DNA of 64,000 bases from Chiua virens (taxonomy: Eukaryota; Basidiomycota; Agaricomycetes; Boletales; Boletaceae), in NCBI GenBank assembly GCA_019787685.1, contig JAHNUO010000056.1, positions 42,526 to 106,525 of the forward strand. Reading direction: 5' to 3'. The notes beneath the pieces were generated by a model. That model was not told the origin of the DNA. It did not search any database and saw only the letters and a program-made list of their open reading frames with translations. The position numbers and the translations under genes were made by a program. Position 1 is the first letter of the stretch. Each line of letters starts with the position of its first letter. This document shows, in pieces, positions 22,438-35,866 of the stretch.

Positions 22438-25400
22438 ATGGAAAACCGCCGGACGCCAGACGAGGATCTGCGTTATCTAAACGACACCGGAGGTACGCTT
22501 TCCGTACTATGTTGTTCCTCGATCACTCTTCTCCCGTCGTTTGTTGCATTTCCTGCCAAACGTTGACTGATCTTGCGCGATCGCATTCCGCATGTTTACT
22601 TCTCCCAACTTTCGCCTCCCGCCCTTTCCTTCGCTCGCTCATTCTTCCCAGTTCCCAGGTCGACTCACCGCAGCATCTCCAACTTGCATCAGAGTTCTGC
22701 ACAACTCGTCTCCTCACACTCAACCAGCGCCTCCATTTCTCATACACACCCCTCCTTCGCTCAGCCCCATTTCGTTCAACGCCATCCACACCCTTCTTCG
22801 ACTGGGCATCCTCACCAAGCACAACAGACCCCCTTCTATCCACCTTCTACAGTTATTTCCGACCCTCTAACCAATTCTTCCTCCACCTCACCCCCTTCTT
22901 CATCAATGATCGTCTCTGGGTTATCCTTTTACTATCCCTCCCCTGCAGACACTATTCCTGACTATCAACATCCTGACGGGTGGGATGCTCCCTTTGACCC
23001 CTCATTTTCCGACACCATGTACAACAATGCTTCCATTTCCCGTGATTCTGCATTGCATCCCACTTCCGCAGCTAATTTGGGTTCTGTGTCAATCAGTAGC
23101 GATGACCCACAATTTCTCCACAGTACACCTGGGTTTGGTCCTCACCGAGTGAGTGTCCTCTCCAGCGTCGTCCATTGCCCACTCAACCACGTTTCCAGTC
23201 GCAGCACCAGGGGATGCAACAGCGCCAGATTTCACCTACTTCGCGTCGACAAAGGAATTCTCACCATCGTCACCCTGCAGAAGCACATGGTCAGCTCGAA
23301 AATCCTCCGCATTCCGCCCAAGGACCAGTAAATCATGAGCGCACGATGCAAAGTCAGGTCAGGCACTTCCTTCGTCGTTCATCTTGAATATTTTCATTCT
23401 CACAAAATTTCGACCGTCTCTAGTCCCAAGAACATCGGCAACCCCCCCAAGAACTCGCGAGCCAACGGTTACAAGAATTACTCTCGTCGTTACCTGAATC
23501 GTATACGCATCTACCTCCACAACAGTCGACTTCGCAAGAACATACCTCCACATCTTCTACATCACAGGATCAACTCAACACTGCTAACAGTGCGGCGATA
23601 GACCAACAGATTCCACTGGGGGCCAGTCCCCCGTTTTCTGCGACGTCAAATTATCCAGCTCAAAGCCACCCTTATTCGCGGACTTCCGAGCAATACTACT
23701 CATCTTCAGCCGATTCGGTGGCGAACGTGGGTATCACTGTGGAGCATGCGGAAGGTCCTCCAAGAATAGTTTACAATGTTCAAGCCACTCACAGTCTTTC
23801 ATCGCTTGTGCGTTCATCGGTCTTTTTATATTTTCCTCATCATATGTTGGGACTCCTTCCGACCCTATTTCGCAACTTGAACTTCCCCGTTCCTTATTTC
23901 TCTGCTTGCTGCGTTCTTTTGGGAACTCATTCGGTTCATCTTTGCATAGCATGATGTCTACCGGTCTGCCTCTGGACCTTATCAACAACGACACGGTCAT
24001 TCATCTCCACACTCCTCGTTGTCTCGCTTTACTCCTCCAACCCACCCAAACACTCCCGCGAGTGATCCTGGTGAGTCATCGTTTCGTCATGTTCGCCATC
24101 CTTTCCCCCCCGTTTGTTGCTTCTGTCATTCCTGCGTCACCTCTCGACGTCGTTATCCGGGTTCTGGATAAACTAGATTTGAAAGTGTGGTGCTTGACTT
24201 TCTGTCACGCGCGATTTTGCTTTCATTCGTTTCGCACTGCCGTCTTCTTACTGGGAAATTTCCTCCCGGACCATTTCCTTCGAGCTTCTCTTTATCCACT
24301 CTTTTCATTCTGCTGACCTTCTATTTCTACCCTTTTTGTGAATTTTCGTACACGACGATTCGACAACTCTCGTCACCCTTTGAATCTTCCACTCCCACGT
24401 TGCTCAACTTTCTTTCATATATTTATCGCGGACTTCCTATTTCACCCCCATCGTGCTTCCCGCAACTACTACTCCGTGATATGGCACGCGTCGGCCGTAT
24501 GATCGCTTTTCTCTCACTTGGACCTCCACTCCAGCGAATGTTGACACAAGTTTCTTGGTACCCATAGGTCCTGGTGGACACAGCGCAGCATCTCCGGCAG
24601 GGTCCTACGGTAGCCATCCGGGAACGAATACGTCATCAGTAGATGATGGGAGTGGGAGTGGGTGGACGAGCGGGATATCCTCAGGAATGGTGGGGTCGGA
24701 ATCATCGCGAGTAGGGAGGATGACGGAGTCAGGAAGTCTTGGAGCCCGGTATCCAGCCGAGGTTGGATCGGGGGGCAATTTACCTGCACAACAAAGGAAC
24801 CTCGTACAGGCTCCACGTCAGAGTGTAATGGTAGGGGAACGTTCAGCGGGGCAGGCACGAAGCGCCAGCCACGCACATTCAACCTCCTTGTCAACTGTCA
24901 TTGGGTCACCTCCGGGGGAATCCTCGAGCCCTGTAGGTGTGTTTCCACGTACCGATTCCGGACGAAGCGCAAGCTACCACACACACACGAGTTTCGGGGT
25001 TCAATTGTTAGACGGGTATGCACAACAACATCAACAACCCCACCCGCAAGCTCTCGCACACTTGCATGTCCCCTCACAGGAACAATACCAATACGAGACT
25101 CCCTCTACTCTATATGCGACTCCAGCTTCAGCAATTACGAACACCCAAGTTCAGTCAAACAATCAGTCTATGCTGCATCCGGTGGCCACACCTCAAAGAC
25201 AAGGACAAACTGCTGTACCCGCCGCCCGTGCCCCACTGGTACGAACTTCGACAAAGCGACCTCGTCCACCAAAGCGCGCGCGACAGCATACGTCCATACC
25301 GCCCTCTCGAAGTAACCCAGTCGGGAGTGACAGTGAAAGTGACGATGATGACATTGAGTGGATCCCTGGTCCGGATGATGGCGGCGGTACAAGTGCAGGG

Positions 25401-28400
25401 ATAAATGAACCTGGAGGAACCGGTGGTGCTGGTCAGGTTGTACCTCCTGGTGGGCGGAAGTACGTCTTTTATTTCACTGCCCCGCTTTCTTCCCCCCTTT
25501 GAGTAAACGCTAATCAGATTTTATTTGTCTCTCCTTCCTTCTGCATTCTGCATTCTCGATCATCATCTGCACAATATTTCTGACTCGGATGCATCCCGAT
25601 TGCGTCGCGACCGCCACGGACAATACATCATTATGCATGTTCATGGAATGTGCGTTTTCCCGTTTTCCTCGTTTTTTCATGTCCCTGTGGGATGCCTCCA
25701 CTTTTTTTCATCTGTCTGCATCGAATTTTGTGTTGTCCATGTACTGCGATGTCGCTCGAACTGGCTATTCGGGTATACATTGTACCCGGGCCACCGATGA
25801 CCGGTCATCGGCATCCTGCGGCCGCACTGCCCCGTCGGCTATTGGCGCGCAAACGGTCCATTCACTGCACGCCAACCGGTACGGTGTTGCTGCGCGTCAA
25901 TCATTAATTGGCGTTGTGTCCTTCCGACTCCGTCGCACCGGCACCGTCTTGTCGTTTCTTTCTCCACTCCCATAATCCTATGACGGTTATTCCGTATCTG
26001 TTACGTTATGCGGACGCGATTTTTGGTCGACTGCGCCTGGAATCGCGAATCTGCCGGTCGTGTATTCGGTATCTCGACGGGTCTCGGGCTCTCCATATCT
26101 CTTCGGCTCGGTGATGCAACCCACTCGCACCTCCTTGTCCATACACCTTCACGTCACGACTACGCAGAATTGGAGCATGCAGTTATTGCAAACGACTCAA
26201 GGTTCGTCCCTCGCCTACTGCATGCGTATCAACTCGCTTATCAAATCTCTCTCTCTCCACCATCTTACGGCAAACTTTCTGTCGTGGGCAATCCTACGGC
26301 GCACAATGTCTCCGAATTCACGTGTTTGCACCTTTGACATATCTCATCACCGTGGGGCCCCTCCATCCGACGTGTATTTTTTCGTCATCGTCTGACTTTG
26401 AAACGGATGCAACTGCAATTTCGATTTCTCAACCTCCGGATCCTCGTGTCGACGACACCATTCTGCTTTTGTCGATCCAATCACCTCGATTTGATCCCTT
26501 TTTCGTTTTCCCTTCACGTGTTTCGCCCATGCAAACTGCCCTGGCGTCATTTGCGCCCACCTCTACGGCATCGATGAACCATTCCTTTGAATGGTTCCTT
26601 GCGTTCTCCTGACGCGTGCCTGCTCACTTCACCTATCATTCCTTTGCTCCGTCCCTCGCTACCTGGAATCTTGCTATACCCCAAATGGGAAACTCGAACC
26701 GACTGCACCCTGGGCTATGTCGATTCGGCTCAACCACTCCGGTTCGGGCACCGTGATTGCTGTTTTTGACTGCGCTTTGCTCTTTGCTCTGTCTCCGGTT
26801 GATGATGATAGATGAAATGTGACTTCCCGGAGGGTGCGACTTCGTGCAAGCGATGTACCTCCACAGGCCATCCATGTATTGTCGAAGCAAAGAAGCCTAG
26901 GAATACGCCAAAGTAAGTTCCTTGCGATGCTACTTTCGTCCGACTTTTGCCTCCGTCCCCGAGCACTGCATTGCCGTCACTTTCCAATTTTGGTTATCGG
27001 AGCGTGACATGCTCCAGGCCAAAGCGGCTGTTCGCTCGTTTGTCAAGCAGCAGTTGACATGGTGGCAGCCTGGTTTAAATCATTTCTTGGAAGCAGGGCA
27101 ACGTGCAGGATCGTTTCTACTTCAGGAGCCAAGGCTCCGGTCTCCCCTTGTTCGCATCCTTTCCCATCGGCAGGAACACTGCTCGCAGAAAAGGCTGTAT
27201 CACCTGCTGCTCGTCAGCATCCACATTGTGCTCAAGCTATTTAATCTTGACATTTTCACCCTTTCCCCCACCCTCTCTTCCTGTTTCTTCCTCCTGTCTC
27301 TTCTCGTCTATCTTCCTTTCAATTTTACTTGCTCGGCTATACCCTCCCTTTTGTTTGATCTCGACGACGATGAAGCGCTCCGCGTCACATTCGTCGATTC
27401 ATTCTCATGATTCTGATTCCTCTGCTGCCTCTTCTGTAACCTTGTCGTCAACATGCTCATCACCGATTCCCCGGATCAGTAAAAGGGAGTACCTGCTTGC
27501 GCAAATTCGTCACAAGGATCAAATAATAGGATCCCTCTTGAAGCAGGTAAGCACGCTCTCAGAATCGACACGTTCTTCCTCACCGTCGTTCCAAATAGCT
27601 GCACAACCCATATATGGCGACACCCCTCGCAATCGATCAATTTAAGTTGGCGATCTCACCCTCTGACAAGGACAACGTCAGGGTAGTTGATTGGATGGAT
27701 CGTCTCCAGGGTAGCACGCAAAAGCCTGACCAGATGTCCACCGCAAGAACGCAGATCATCCGCGAGATGCGTCGTGCCGGCGAACTCGCGCCCTCCGTCC
27801 TTAGTACCGGTGGTCGCCCTTCTGTCTCGCATACCATGGATGACTCGGACAATGTTATCGAGGATCCCGAAGAGGCGAACACAGAAGAAGAGGATACGGA
27901 AAAAGTGCACAGCGCGTTACCAGATGTGACCGTTCCGCTTGGTTTGCTCGCCAACCTCTCCCTGGATAAAGAGAATGGGAAAGACAAGGGAAAGGGGAAA
28001 AGCAGAGCGCGACCGGGAAGCACGGGTGCGGGTAGTGGTGGCAAGCCTGAGGAAGATGACGATAACGTGGTACGTATCCCTTTTTTACTGGATTTTTGGA
28101 CATATTTTGAAGTGGGTTTCTCAAGGGTGTGGCGAACAAGGAATACTTCAAGCCAGGTTTGTCCCGTTGCCGTTGTCTCAGACGGTCATTGAGTCTTTGA
28201 ACTAGGTCCAGCAAATGACCTCAACATTCGAAAGCATTTAATTGAACGAAACAGCCCCCCAGATATATTGTTACACGGATTGGTGACATCGGCGGATGTA
28301 GACAAACTATTCGACATGTATGTTTCATTATTCTTCCGTACTCTCCGGTAGCAAGCAGCTGACATTGGGCCAGTTTTTGGAAGCAGATTAACGTGGGTCA

Positions 28401-30607
28401 TGTTCTCATTCGAGGCACGATTGGACTGACGTCTTTATCTCCACCAGCCCTTCATTGGCTTGCTGGACCCAAAACTTCACAATTCAACGTCCATATTCCA
28501 GCGTTGTCCATTCCTTTTCACCGTTAGTGGGTGTCGACTTGCCTTTTCCCTCCGTTGCCCCACCTGACACGTTGCCAGTCTGCGCAATCTCATCCCGGTA
28601 TTACGGCGAAAAATCCGAGATTTACCCTGTGGCGATGCACTTCGCGAGACACTCTGCGGCAAACGCGCTCATCGACGGATGGAAGTCCGTCGAGTTGTGC
28701 CAGGCTTATATCCTCATGAGTATCTATGCCGTTCCTGCTAGACGATGGGAGGAAGACCGGAGTTGGTTATATACCGGGCTTGCAATTAGGTGAGCTCGCT
28801 CCCCATTATCTTCCCCGTATTCACCTGCGCGTTACATTACAGAATCGCCACGGATTTGAATCTCCATCAAGTGTCTATGACTCAGCCGCAAACGGAGCGA
28901 CAGGAGCGTGAGATGCTCAATCGGACGCGCGTCTGGATGATCTGTTTCAATCTTGATCGGTCGACCGCGACGCAGTTTGGGAAACCGACCACAATCAAGG
29001 ACGACTACATCACGAGGAATTCGGCAGATTGGTATAGACGCTTCCAGTTCAGGGACAAGGTAGGCGTGGCGTCATACTCGAGCGCGGAGATCTCACTGGG
29101 TGTTAGTATGATATTCATCTCTGCGCTTATTCCCAATTACTGCGCATCGTCGGTCGCTTTCATGAAACCATATTCTCGGATCCGAGTTCTCCGACTGGAT
29201 TGGACAGGGTGGGTTCTTCTCTGTCTGCGGTCGACTTATGGGTTCACATCACCACAGTCTCTGGACTTTCTCACGGTGACGCGCCGGCATGATGCACATT
29301 TGACGACCTATTTTGAAGAGTGGAAGCAACGTTTTGAATCGGAGTCGGACCCCAACGGTTTGTTTCACTTGCTGCTCCCTCGTATTCACGGCGCTGACGA
29401 CTCTGTTGCAGACTCTGGGTGCCGCTTCCGCTGCACCTTACTTCCCTTGTAAGCCGTCTCGCGTTGATGTTAAACCCTGCTTTTCTGAACATAGCGTAGC
29501 CTTGTCAACTACTCCCGGCTCGTCATGTATTCGTTCGGATTTCAAAATGCGTTCCAACGTGGCGTTGAAGCAAGCGACAATTTCTTTCTCACCAAGGTAT
29601 TTACTTACTCACTTGGATGTACCCTGGACTCATAGATTTCTGGCAGTGTTTTGAGGCCGCAACGGCTGTCATCAAACACATGGTTAATGTCCTTGCACCA
29701 AGTGGCTTGATGCGTTCCTCCCCTGATGGTAAGTACCGTTTACGTTTGATACGAGGCCATCTGTCGCTTATCTTACGTACAGGTCACTTCATATTTGCCT
29801 CGTTTGCCTCTGCTTTTCTGCTCAAGGTTCGTCGTCCTCCTTGGTGAATGAATTTATCGTCCTCAGTACCTAAAACAGCTTCTCCGACCCGAATTTGTCC
29901 ACATTCTCACCCAAGAGATGGAGAATGAGATCTTCGACTTGATCGGCCGACTCATCACCACGTTGCAAGAAGTGGCGATTGACGAACGTCACACGCCCCG
30001 TCTGTACGCGCGTTTCCTGGAAAGTTTACTCATGAAACATCGCAGGGGTGGGAGTAGCATCGCCGGACGCATGCAGCCACTTCCGCCAGCGAGTCAACGC
30101 GCGGTCCAACCTCCATCACACAGCTACATGGCGGCTCGGGACCCTTCGAGTTCACATGCGCCGCACGCGGCGCAGCATGGCTCTCATCCGCGCCAGGATA
30201 GTGATTCGATGCAATTGGCCTTGAACTCGTTCCAAAACGGGATCGAGACGCCTTCGACGGGAGCGACGGCCACGCACCCGCTCGACGCGCCGTCGTTCGT
30301 TCCTGCGGCGCATGATGCCGTTTCGGAGCCTCTTGAGAGTGATGTGAGTATGGCGGACGTGTTGGCAGATTCGGGCACGCTCGCGACGATGCACGCCCTC
30401 AACGACGTGTGGTGGGGTAATATGATGATGCCTGGGTGCGTGTCTCGTTTATGCCGCTCGTTGCTCGGCTCACCCATCCGTAGATTCTCATGGCCGGACG
30501 CACCACTCATGGGGAGTTTGCACGACGAACGGACGATCGGCGCGATCCCGGGTATTCACCCTGTGTATGGGGTGTTCCAGGGGTCGGAAGCTCAACTCGC
30601 GACGTAG
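22438..30607 (+). CDS. Zn2Cys6 transcription factor with fungal_trans domain, 24 exons, 1534 aa (PriB-like)
   Basis: Nuclear DNA-binding regulator. Exons: 22438-22492, 22652-23148, 23199-23357, 23424-23807, 23950-24070, 24568-25459, 26168-26201, 26812-26912, 27480-27546, 27599-28069, 28126-28156, 28206-28317, 28374-28392, 28448-28526, 28579-28789, 28843-29059, 29107-29208, 29258-29357, 29412-29448, 29500-29596, 29647-29728, 29783-29826, 29867-30435, 30484-30607. All phases agree, 1535 codons with stop. Residues 1-700 are Gln/Ser/Pro-rich and disordered. The zinc cluster spans residues 707-736 with spacing CX2CX6CX8CX2CX6C (GACSYCKRLK|MKCDFPEG), split by an intron. A coiled coil NKREYLLAQIRHKDQIIGSLLKQ follows at 748-770. 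The middle homology region (CAISSRYYGEKSEIYP, ARRWEEDRSWLYTGLAIR, DRSTATQFGKP) is strongly conserved in basidiomycete PriB-like factors. Target genes are unknown. Confidence 0.9.
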
Positions 30608-32042
30608 CTCGTGTACCGTTCCCCCCTTTTTTTTCTTACTGTTGTTTCACGTGGGACATCTGATTCACGGATGCGTTTATCATATCGAAAGTTGAATGGG
30701 ATGTCGTTGTATCTTTTCCATCAGTTACGAACTGCACTGCGATAGCACCAGACGGAGTGTGTTATCACGCTATCGTAGCGGCCATAATGCAAAGGTTTGT
30801 CGAGTTGATTGTGCACTCGAGTGAGGAAGACGAGGCGGATTTACTAACTTCGGAGGCGCGGTTCGTCGCCGACGGGAAAGCACTGTGATGTTCGGTGCCG
30901 GCAAAGGTCAGTTTGCGTTCTCCCTATAACTGAGTCTTGCAATCTAGGAAAATGACACGCTCACGAAATTTAAAAAGGGATGTGCAGCTGCTGGGTGACT
31001 TTCGCACACTTTGTCAAAGGTACAATCGGGCCAATGTGGATGTCAGCGGCAACCCGATCACTAATATCACATCTGAGTGATTCCTTGCTTTGGCGGATGG
31101 ACTCCGAGGGACTGCAGACCCGGTGCGGAAATGACCGCCAAGGAGACCTACAACTGACACTGCTTATCACGCTCCTGATGAACTTGGAGAAAAAAACATG
31201 TTCTGGTAGACCATCGCAGGCTTCTCGGGATTCATGGGGATATCTGAAATAGACCCGATGGGACCTCGCAAATTCCCCGCAAAGACGCTCGAAAGGGACA
31301 GATAACACTTCATTATTTCCCATTCGAGCCAGCACTTGACAGGTTCGTCGAGTGACTTGCTTTGCGGCTTCTTGGATTGTACCGTTGAGTCATCATCTAT
31401 CGACTGCCAAGTCACCAATGGGGTGCTGCCACATCACCAGCCCACACCAAGTCCCCAGACCTCGGATTTTGATTTTCTGACCGTTTGGTAATGGCTCAAG
31501 TGCTCACGGCCCGGTAGCCAGTGGAGGGTTATCAGAGAAGGGACTCGGAAGTTGAACCCTGCGCCCGTGCCAACACTGCCAGGTCTCGAAGTTCACACAT
31601 ATTTACACTTTGGAAACTTTGCTATCGACGTCAGTACAAATGGATCATGCGACCCAACAATATCGCGCACCCTCTTCCAAGTTCCGACTCGGCAATGCGG
31701 GGTTCCGGCGTCCCGGCATGGGAACCACTGATCACAAACCGCCGAAGTGCGGGTTGTCTCAGGTTGATCACCCTCGACATTTTATATGCAGCGAAGGTCA
31801 CTGAATTCCTTTGTGGTCCTGCAATATTCGCGCCGAAGTTGTAAGATACGATATGCGCATCTTCAACTTTACATAAATGTCACTGTTTAGTTTCTCATCA
31901 ATAATATCTTAGGCTGCCGATCGATGTATCTTTGTCGGTTTCGGAGCGCCGACGGCCAGAGACTAATCGATCGATTGATTCTAACTCTATATTTATGCAA
32001 GTAAGACTTCGAGGCGCCCAAGCAAGCACTGGCAATTCCCCC
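30608..32042. other. Intergenic stretch, 1.4 kb
   Basis: No gene I can support. Short open stretches on both strands have no conserved segments. The region presumably holds the end of the transcription factor transcript (T-run at 30627-30636) and the promoter of the split-barrel gene. Confidence 0.4.
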
Positions 32043-33071
32043 ATGGATACTGGCGACGCTGCCAGTGATAGCTACCCCAAAGGACCGAGCAACACCGTGA
32101 ATAGGAGGAAGAATCGAGGTTAGATCGATTGTTGCATCCGCCGAACAGTAAGCAGCCGCTAATCGAATACACTTTCAATGACAACAGCGGCCTACGACTA
32201 TGAGACCGTTCATGGTATTGTTAACGCTGCGTCCGTCGTCCACGTCTCCTTCGTTCCACCCTCACCCTCTGGTACCCATGATGATCCACAAGAACGTATG
32301 CCGATCATTTTACCCATGATAGGAAAGGTCGGTCTCTATCCAGAAGGTGGAGACGATGCGCCTGCATGCTATCTTCACGGTAAGCTTGTGTCCTTCTGGT
32401 CGAACATCTGGCGTACACATGACCCCTGCCGTTTGCTCCAGGGCACGTCTCTAGCCGTCTCATGAAGATTTCTCCGGCCGCCACGGATTCGCATGAAAGC
32501 GAATCGGATCCGTTCTATGTATGCATCGCAGCGACCCATGTCGATGGCCTCGTACTCGCCTTAAGCCCCTTCTCGCACAGCTACAACTACCGGTCCGCTG
32601 TCCTTCAGGGTACCGTCACCGTCGTCTCGGACCTTGACGAGAAGCTCTGGGCGATGACCCTTCTCACCAACGGTGTCCTACCCAAACGATGGGATACTAC
32701 TCGGAACCCGCCTACGAGTGCAGAGCTGCAGACCACGCAGGTCCTCAAAGTGCACATAGTTAGCGCAAGCGCCAAGATAAGAGCGGAAGGACCTCATGAT
32801 GACCGCTCGGATATACAGAACGAGGAACTAGTCAAGAGAGTGTGGACAGGTGTCGTGCCGGTATGTTCTGTGCGTCTCGGAGATCCCCTGTAGTGACGTG
32901 TGACCCTGTTCCTAGGTATTTGAGGGTTTTGGCGAGCCTGTGCCAGGTGGATACAATGTTGTGCAGACCATACCGGAAGATATCCGAGAGTACCTGAGGC
33001 AGCAGAATGTGAAGAGGAAAAACGATGCGATTCGAGCTGCCAAAGGTGGCGATGACGCCGTCGTAGAATAA
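32043..33071 (+). CDS. FMN-binding split-barrel protein (pyridoxamine 5'-phosphate oxidase-like), 280 aa
   Basis: Exons 32043-32118, 32188-32379, 32442-32860 and 32916-33071 join in phase to 281 codons with stop. The family (PNPOx-like, flavin-nucleotide-binding) reduces small substrates or binds FMN as a homodimer. Conserved blocks read YDYETVHGIVNAASVVHVSF at residues 29-48, an IGKVGLY segment with CYLHGHVSSRLMK, then VCIAATHVDGLVLALSPFSH and NYRSAVLQGTV, the FMN-contacting strand. LWAMTLLTNGVLPKRWD and a late VWTGVVPV strand complete the barrel. The C-terminus is a basic helix (EYLRQQNVKRKNDAIRAAK). Start chosen at MDTGDAASD because SYPKGPSNTVNRRKNR, typical of the family's N-terminal phosphate-binding stretch, follows at once. 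Substrate is unknown. Confidence 0.85.
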
Positions 33072-33964
33072 CCATTATGCTGCGTTTTCGTAAAAGTGGG
33101 CAGATTGGATCTCCAAAGGCACAATTGTACTACCACACGCATTGAAATATTATCGATCCATCTCGATGCACCCCGGAGGTGGCGAGGGGGATGACGTGGC
33201 GAACGTATCCAGAAAGACTGCATAGTGGCCATTCGAGAACGACCATGCCGCCCATCGAGCCGCTGATAGCGACGGCGACACTTGATGTCCCGAGGTTGTC
33301 GAGAACGTGTTTGTGTAGACTGCAACGGCGAGCTGTGGTGGCGGGTTGAATCTGGAACTGGATGAACGCACCGAACATCGTCACGGATAGACGTCTGAGG
33401 GAACTCCGAGCCGTATGGACAACTAGTGTCTGCGTTGGTCGTTACGGGAGATGGCGCTGTCCCGCATAGTGAACCGAGAACGTTGGCGCAAAAAATGAAG
33501 AATCGACCGGGTCGAACGCTTTTCCATGTCCGATCAGCGGGCCCCACCTACAACATTGGTCACTGAGAGTGTGGACGGAATGAAACAGACCTGGACAGAC
33601 CAGTCTTCGACGTCGGCGCTGCCGGTAAATGCTGACATTGTCTTTGGATTCGTTGAGCCGGGCTCAGTCAATGAGTCGACCAACCACTGGCAGTTCTCTT
33701 TGTTCTCTCCCTCCGGAGTGTCCTTGACAATGTTCATTTGATCAGCACCCAGATTCCAGAGACGAGAGTCACATGTACGAACCTCTCGGCTTCCGTGCAA
33801 TACTTACAGTCATGGTTCTGCTCATACTTCAAGAGTATTTCGCTTTCCCGTCGCTATCTGCTGTAGTAGGTTACCTAGCATCGAATGTTCTACAAAGTTA
33901 CTATTTCGCAAACAGAGACCTACAAATGGACTCATAAAGGTTGCAAGATCAGAAAACGAAACCA
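33072..33964 (-). other. Intergenic stretch with a doubtful minus-strand gene
   Basis: Minus-strand open stretches 33800-33534 (SRLWNLGADQMNIVKDT, SVTNVVG) and 33371-33150 (FNPPPQLAVAVYTNTF) have reasonable composition and could be exons joined by an intron with gtaggt and an acgcag acceptor. I recognise no family and cannot fix the start or the middle, so no coding feature is claimed. Confidence 0.3.
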
Positions 33965-35267
33965 TCACGGGAACGCATCGATAACATCCTTTCTCCAACC
34001 CACAACCTTGTCCTCTAAGCGGGTCCTTTCCATCTGTTGCTTCTTCTCCTTAGTTTCTCTCCAAAATTGTTTCACTCTCTCTGGTGGCATCGCGATGTAT
34101 GGCAATATCATGAGGATGTCCATGGTGTCCATGGTGTCTTCACCGGCACGCTCTGAACGTTTTCTATGACGCTGATTACGTTCATCCTTTTGTTCGTCCT
34201 CCTGTTTCCGGCCAGCTCGCTCTTGAATCATTGCGTGGTAGTCTGCTTGCCTTGCACTTGTGACTCCTCCAGGGTAAAAGGTAGATTTCCATTGACGAAC
34301 AACATCCTGTAGACCTGGAGCAGCAAAGTGTAGTAACACTGCGTTGGCATAAACGGCATCGAAGAGTATGTCTGGGGGCCAGTTTGAGCGATCATCAGAA
34401 CCACTGGGAGGCATCTGGACACGACAACCCGGATGAAGTATGCCACCAAAATCGGAGTCATGTGCTGGGCCGGGAACAAACCGATGTGCAGTACAACATT
34501 GCTCTCCTGGTGGTAAGTCAGGGTGAATGTCCGCGGTTGTCATGGCAAAATTAGGTGTCTATGTAGTTGGCCATCTGCATCAGGCACCATTGAGAGTAAA
34601 AGAGTTATCACGTACCATTAGGAATGCAGTGTATTTACCAAAGCCTTTATGAGCACTAGAATTTATTAGTATTCCATTTCGAACATCATCGACCTCCTCT
34701 ACGACGTCATTTTCAACTCGACTTCGGTGTTGAGTATAACTTGCAATGTACTATTGCACAGTGAGCAATGTGAAATTGGGACAATAGAAGACATACATCA
34801 TCGCCTTTAGCGTGGGACACGAGGTGTGCAGCCTCGCACATATGCAGCCCAGCACCTGTTAACACGCACACACGATCCCGTTCCACGACTTTGTCACGGA
34901 ATTCTAGCCTCCGTGTCGAGAAGCTACTGGAAGCGACAGTGGGGCTTCCCATGTCCAGATCAATGGGGAACATTCCTTGTCTCTCCTCATCAGTGAGGTG
35001 ATAGTACAAGTGGATGGTCTCAGATGGGAGGTCGTTACGATCGATGACATCCTGGTACGAGTCAACGCTGGAAGAAAGTTCACCATATGCGCCGACAACA
35101 ACCCCAATTGCATATTTAATCCATTGGTATGGTCTTGGGAAATGAAGCTGACTGAGAGTCTCGACTGAGAACGTGAGGCAATGGATCCAGCGCCATGCAG
35201 CGGACTCGGGGTCAGCACGGAACATTGCGGATACTTGAATCTCAGGTGTAGCTGTAGCCATGATCAC
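33965..35267 (-). CDS. HNH_2-domain endonuclease-like protein, 399 aa
   Basis: Exons 34797-35267, 34616-34750 and 33965-34558 join in phase to 400 codons with stop. The HNH part spans residues 128-215: FRDKVVERDRVCVLTG with the Cys typical of HNH_2, then CEAAHLVSHAKGDD carrying the first His, VDDVRNGILINSSAHKGFG carrying Asn and the last His, and TAFLMTPNFAM. This is the order found in many basidiomycete HNH_2 proteins, which are usually single genes of unknown role rather than parts of restriction systems. The N-terminal 120 residues probably form a helical domain. The C-terminus is a charged coil (ERAGRKQEDEQKDERNQRHR) ending in a helix rich in Lys and Glu. Two in-frame ATGs (MIMATATPE) leave the start uncertain by two residues. 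DNA cleavage is inferred from family only. Confidence 0.85.
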
Positions 35268-35866
35268 TGGAAAATACCAGCAGGCTCAAAGACCGCTATG
35301 GATATTCAAGTTGGCAGGGTAAACGAGTGTACGGACAACGTGTTTTCCGACCCCGAATAGCAGCAGGCCGGGCATAAGCTGCGAGGGCGGGTGAGATTGT
35401 CTCTTCAAGTGATGTAGCCTGGGTCTAGTACAGTTACTTCTGTGCTCGAGATTCTGAGGACTCACCAGGCGTGACTGAAGGAGCAGTGAGGGGTCTCGCT
35501 CACGTAGCTTTGTGGCTGTGTTTTGACAACGATATCATCCTTACATAACAAGTTGGAGTTGAACAATTCAATTCTGAGTCAATGATTCTGTGGATCCGTC
35601 AACAATATTGTTACGGTATGGGCAGTAAATCATGCTTTTCATAAGTTTAGGGGAAAACTACTAATTATACCTACTACAAGCGTGAAGTACTCAGTACTAC
35701 CCAAAACAAACAATGCCAAGCACGAGAAGAAGAGGAAGAAAACGATGCAGAAAAAAAAGGAATATGAATGCAAGTCATGCAAGAGGAAGACCGTGATGCG
35801 AGTAAATTACAAGCATATGAAAGAGACAATGTGAAAAACATAACCCTCACAATGCATTCAGTTTAC
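35268..35866. other. Intergenic stretch
   Basis: A/G-rich, with a purine run (aagaagaggaagaaaacgatgcagaaaaaaaagg) near 35726-35760. No gene seen. It separates the HNH gene (leftwards) from the 3' end of the phosphatase-like gene. Confidence 0.4.

Noticed and set aside
24187..24567. Open frame inside the long transcription-factor intron
   Set aside because: Pyrimidine-rich chance frame; splicing 24070 to 24568 preserves the phase and gives a continuous protein.
27103..27645. Open frame reading MKRSASHSSIHSHDSDSS into the coiled coil
   Set aside because: The family reads ...TPNKREYLLAQIR, which is produced only by splicing 26912 to 27480; the upstream part of this frame is then intronic, though an alternative start inside it cannot be fully excluded.
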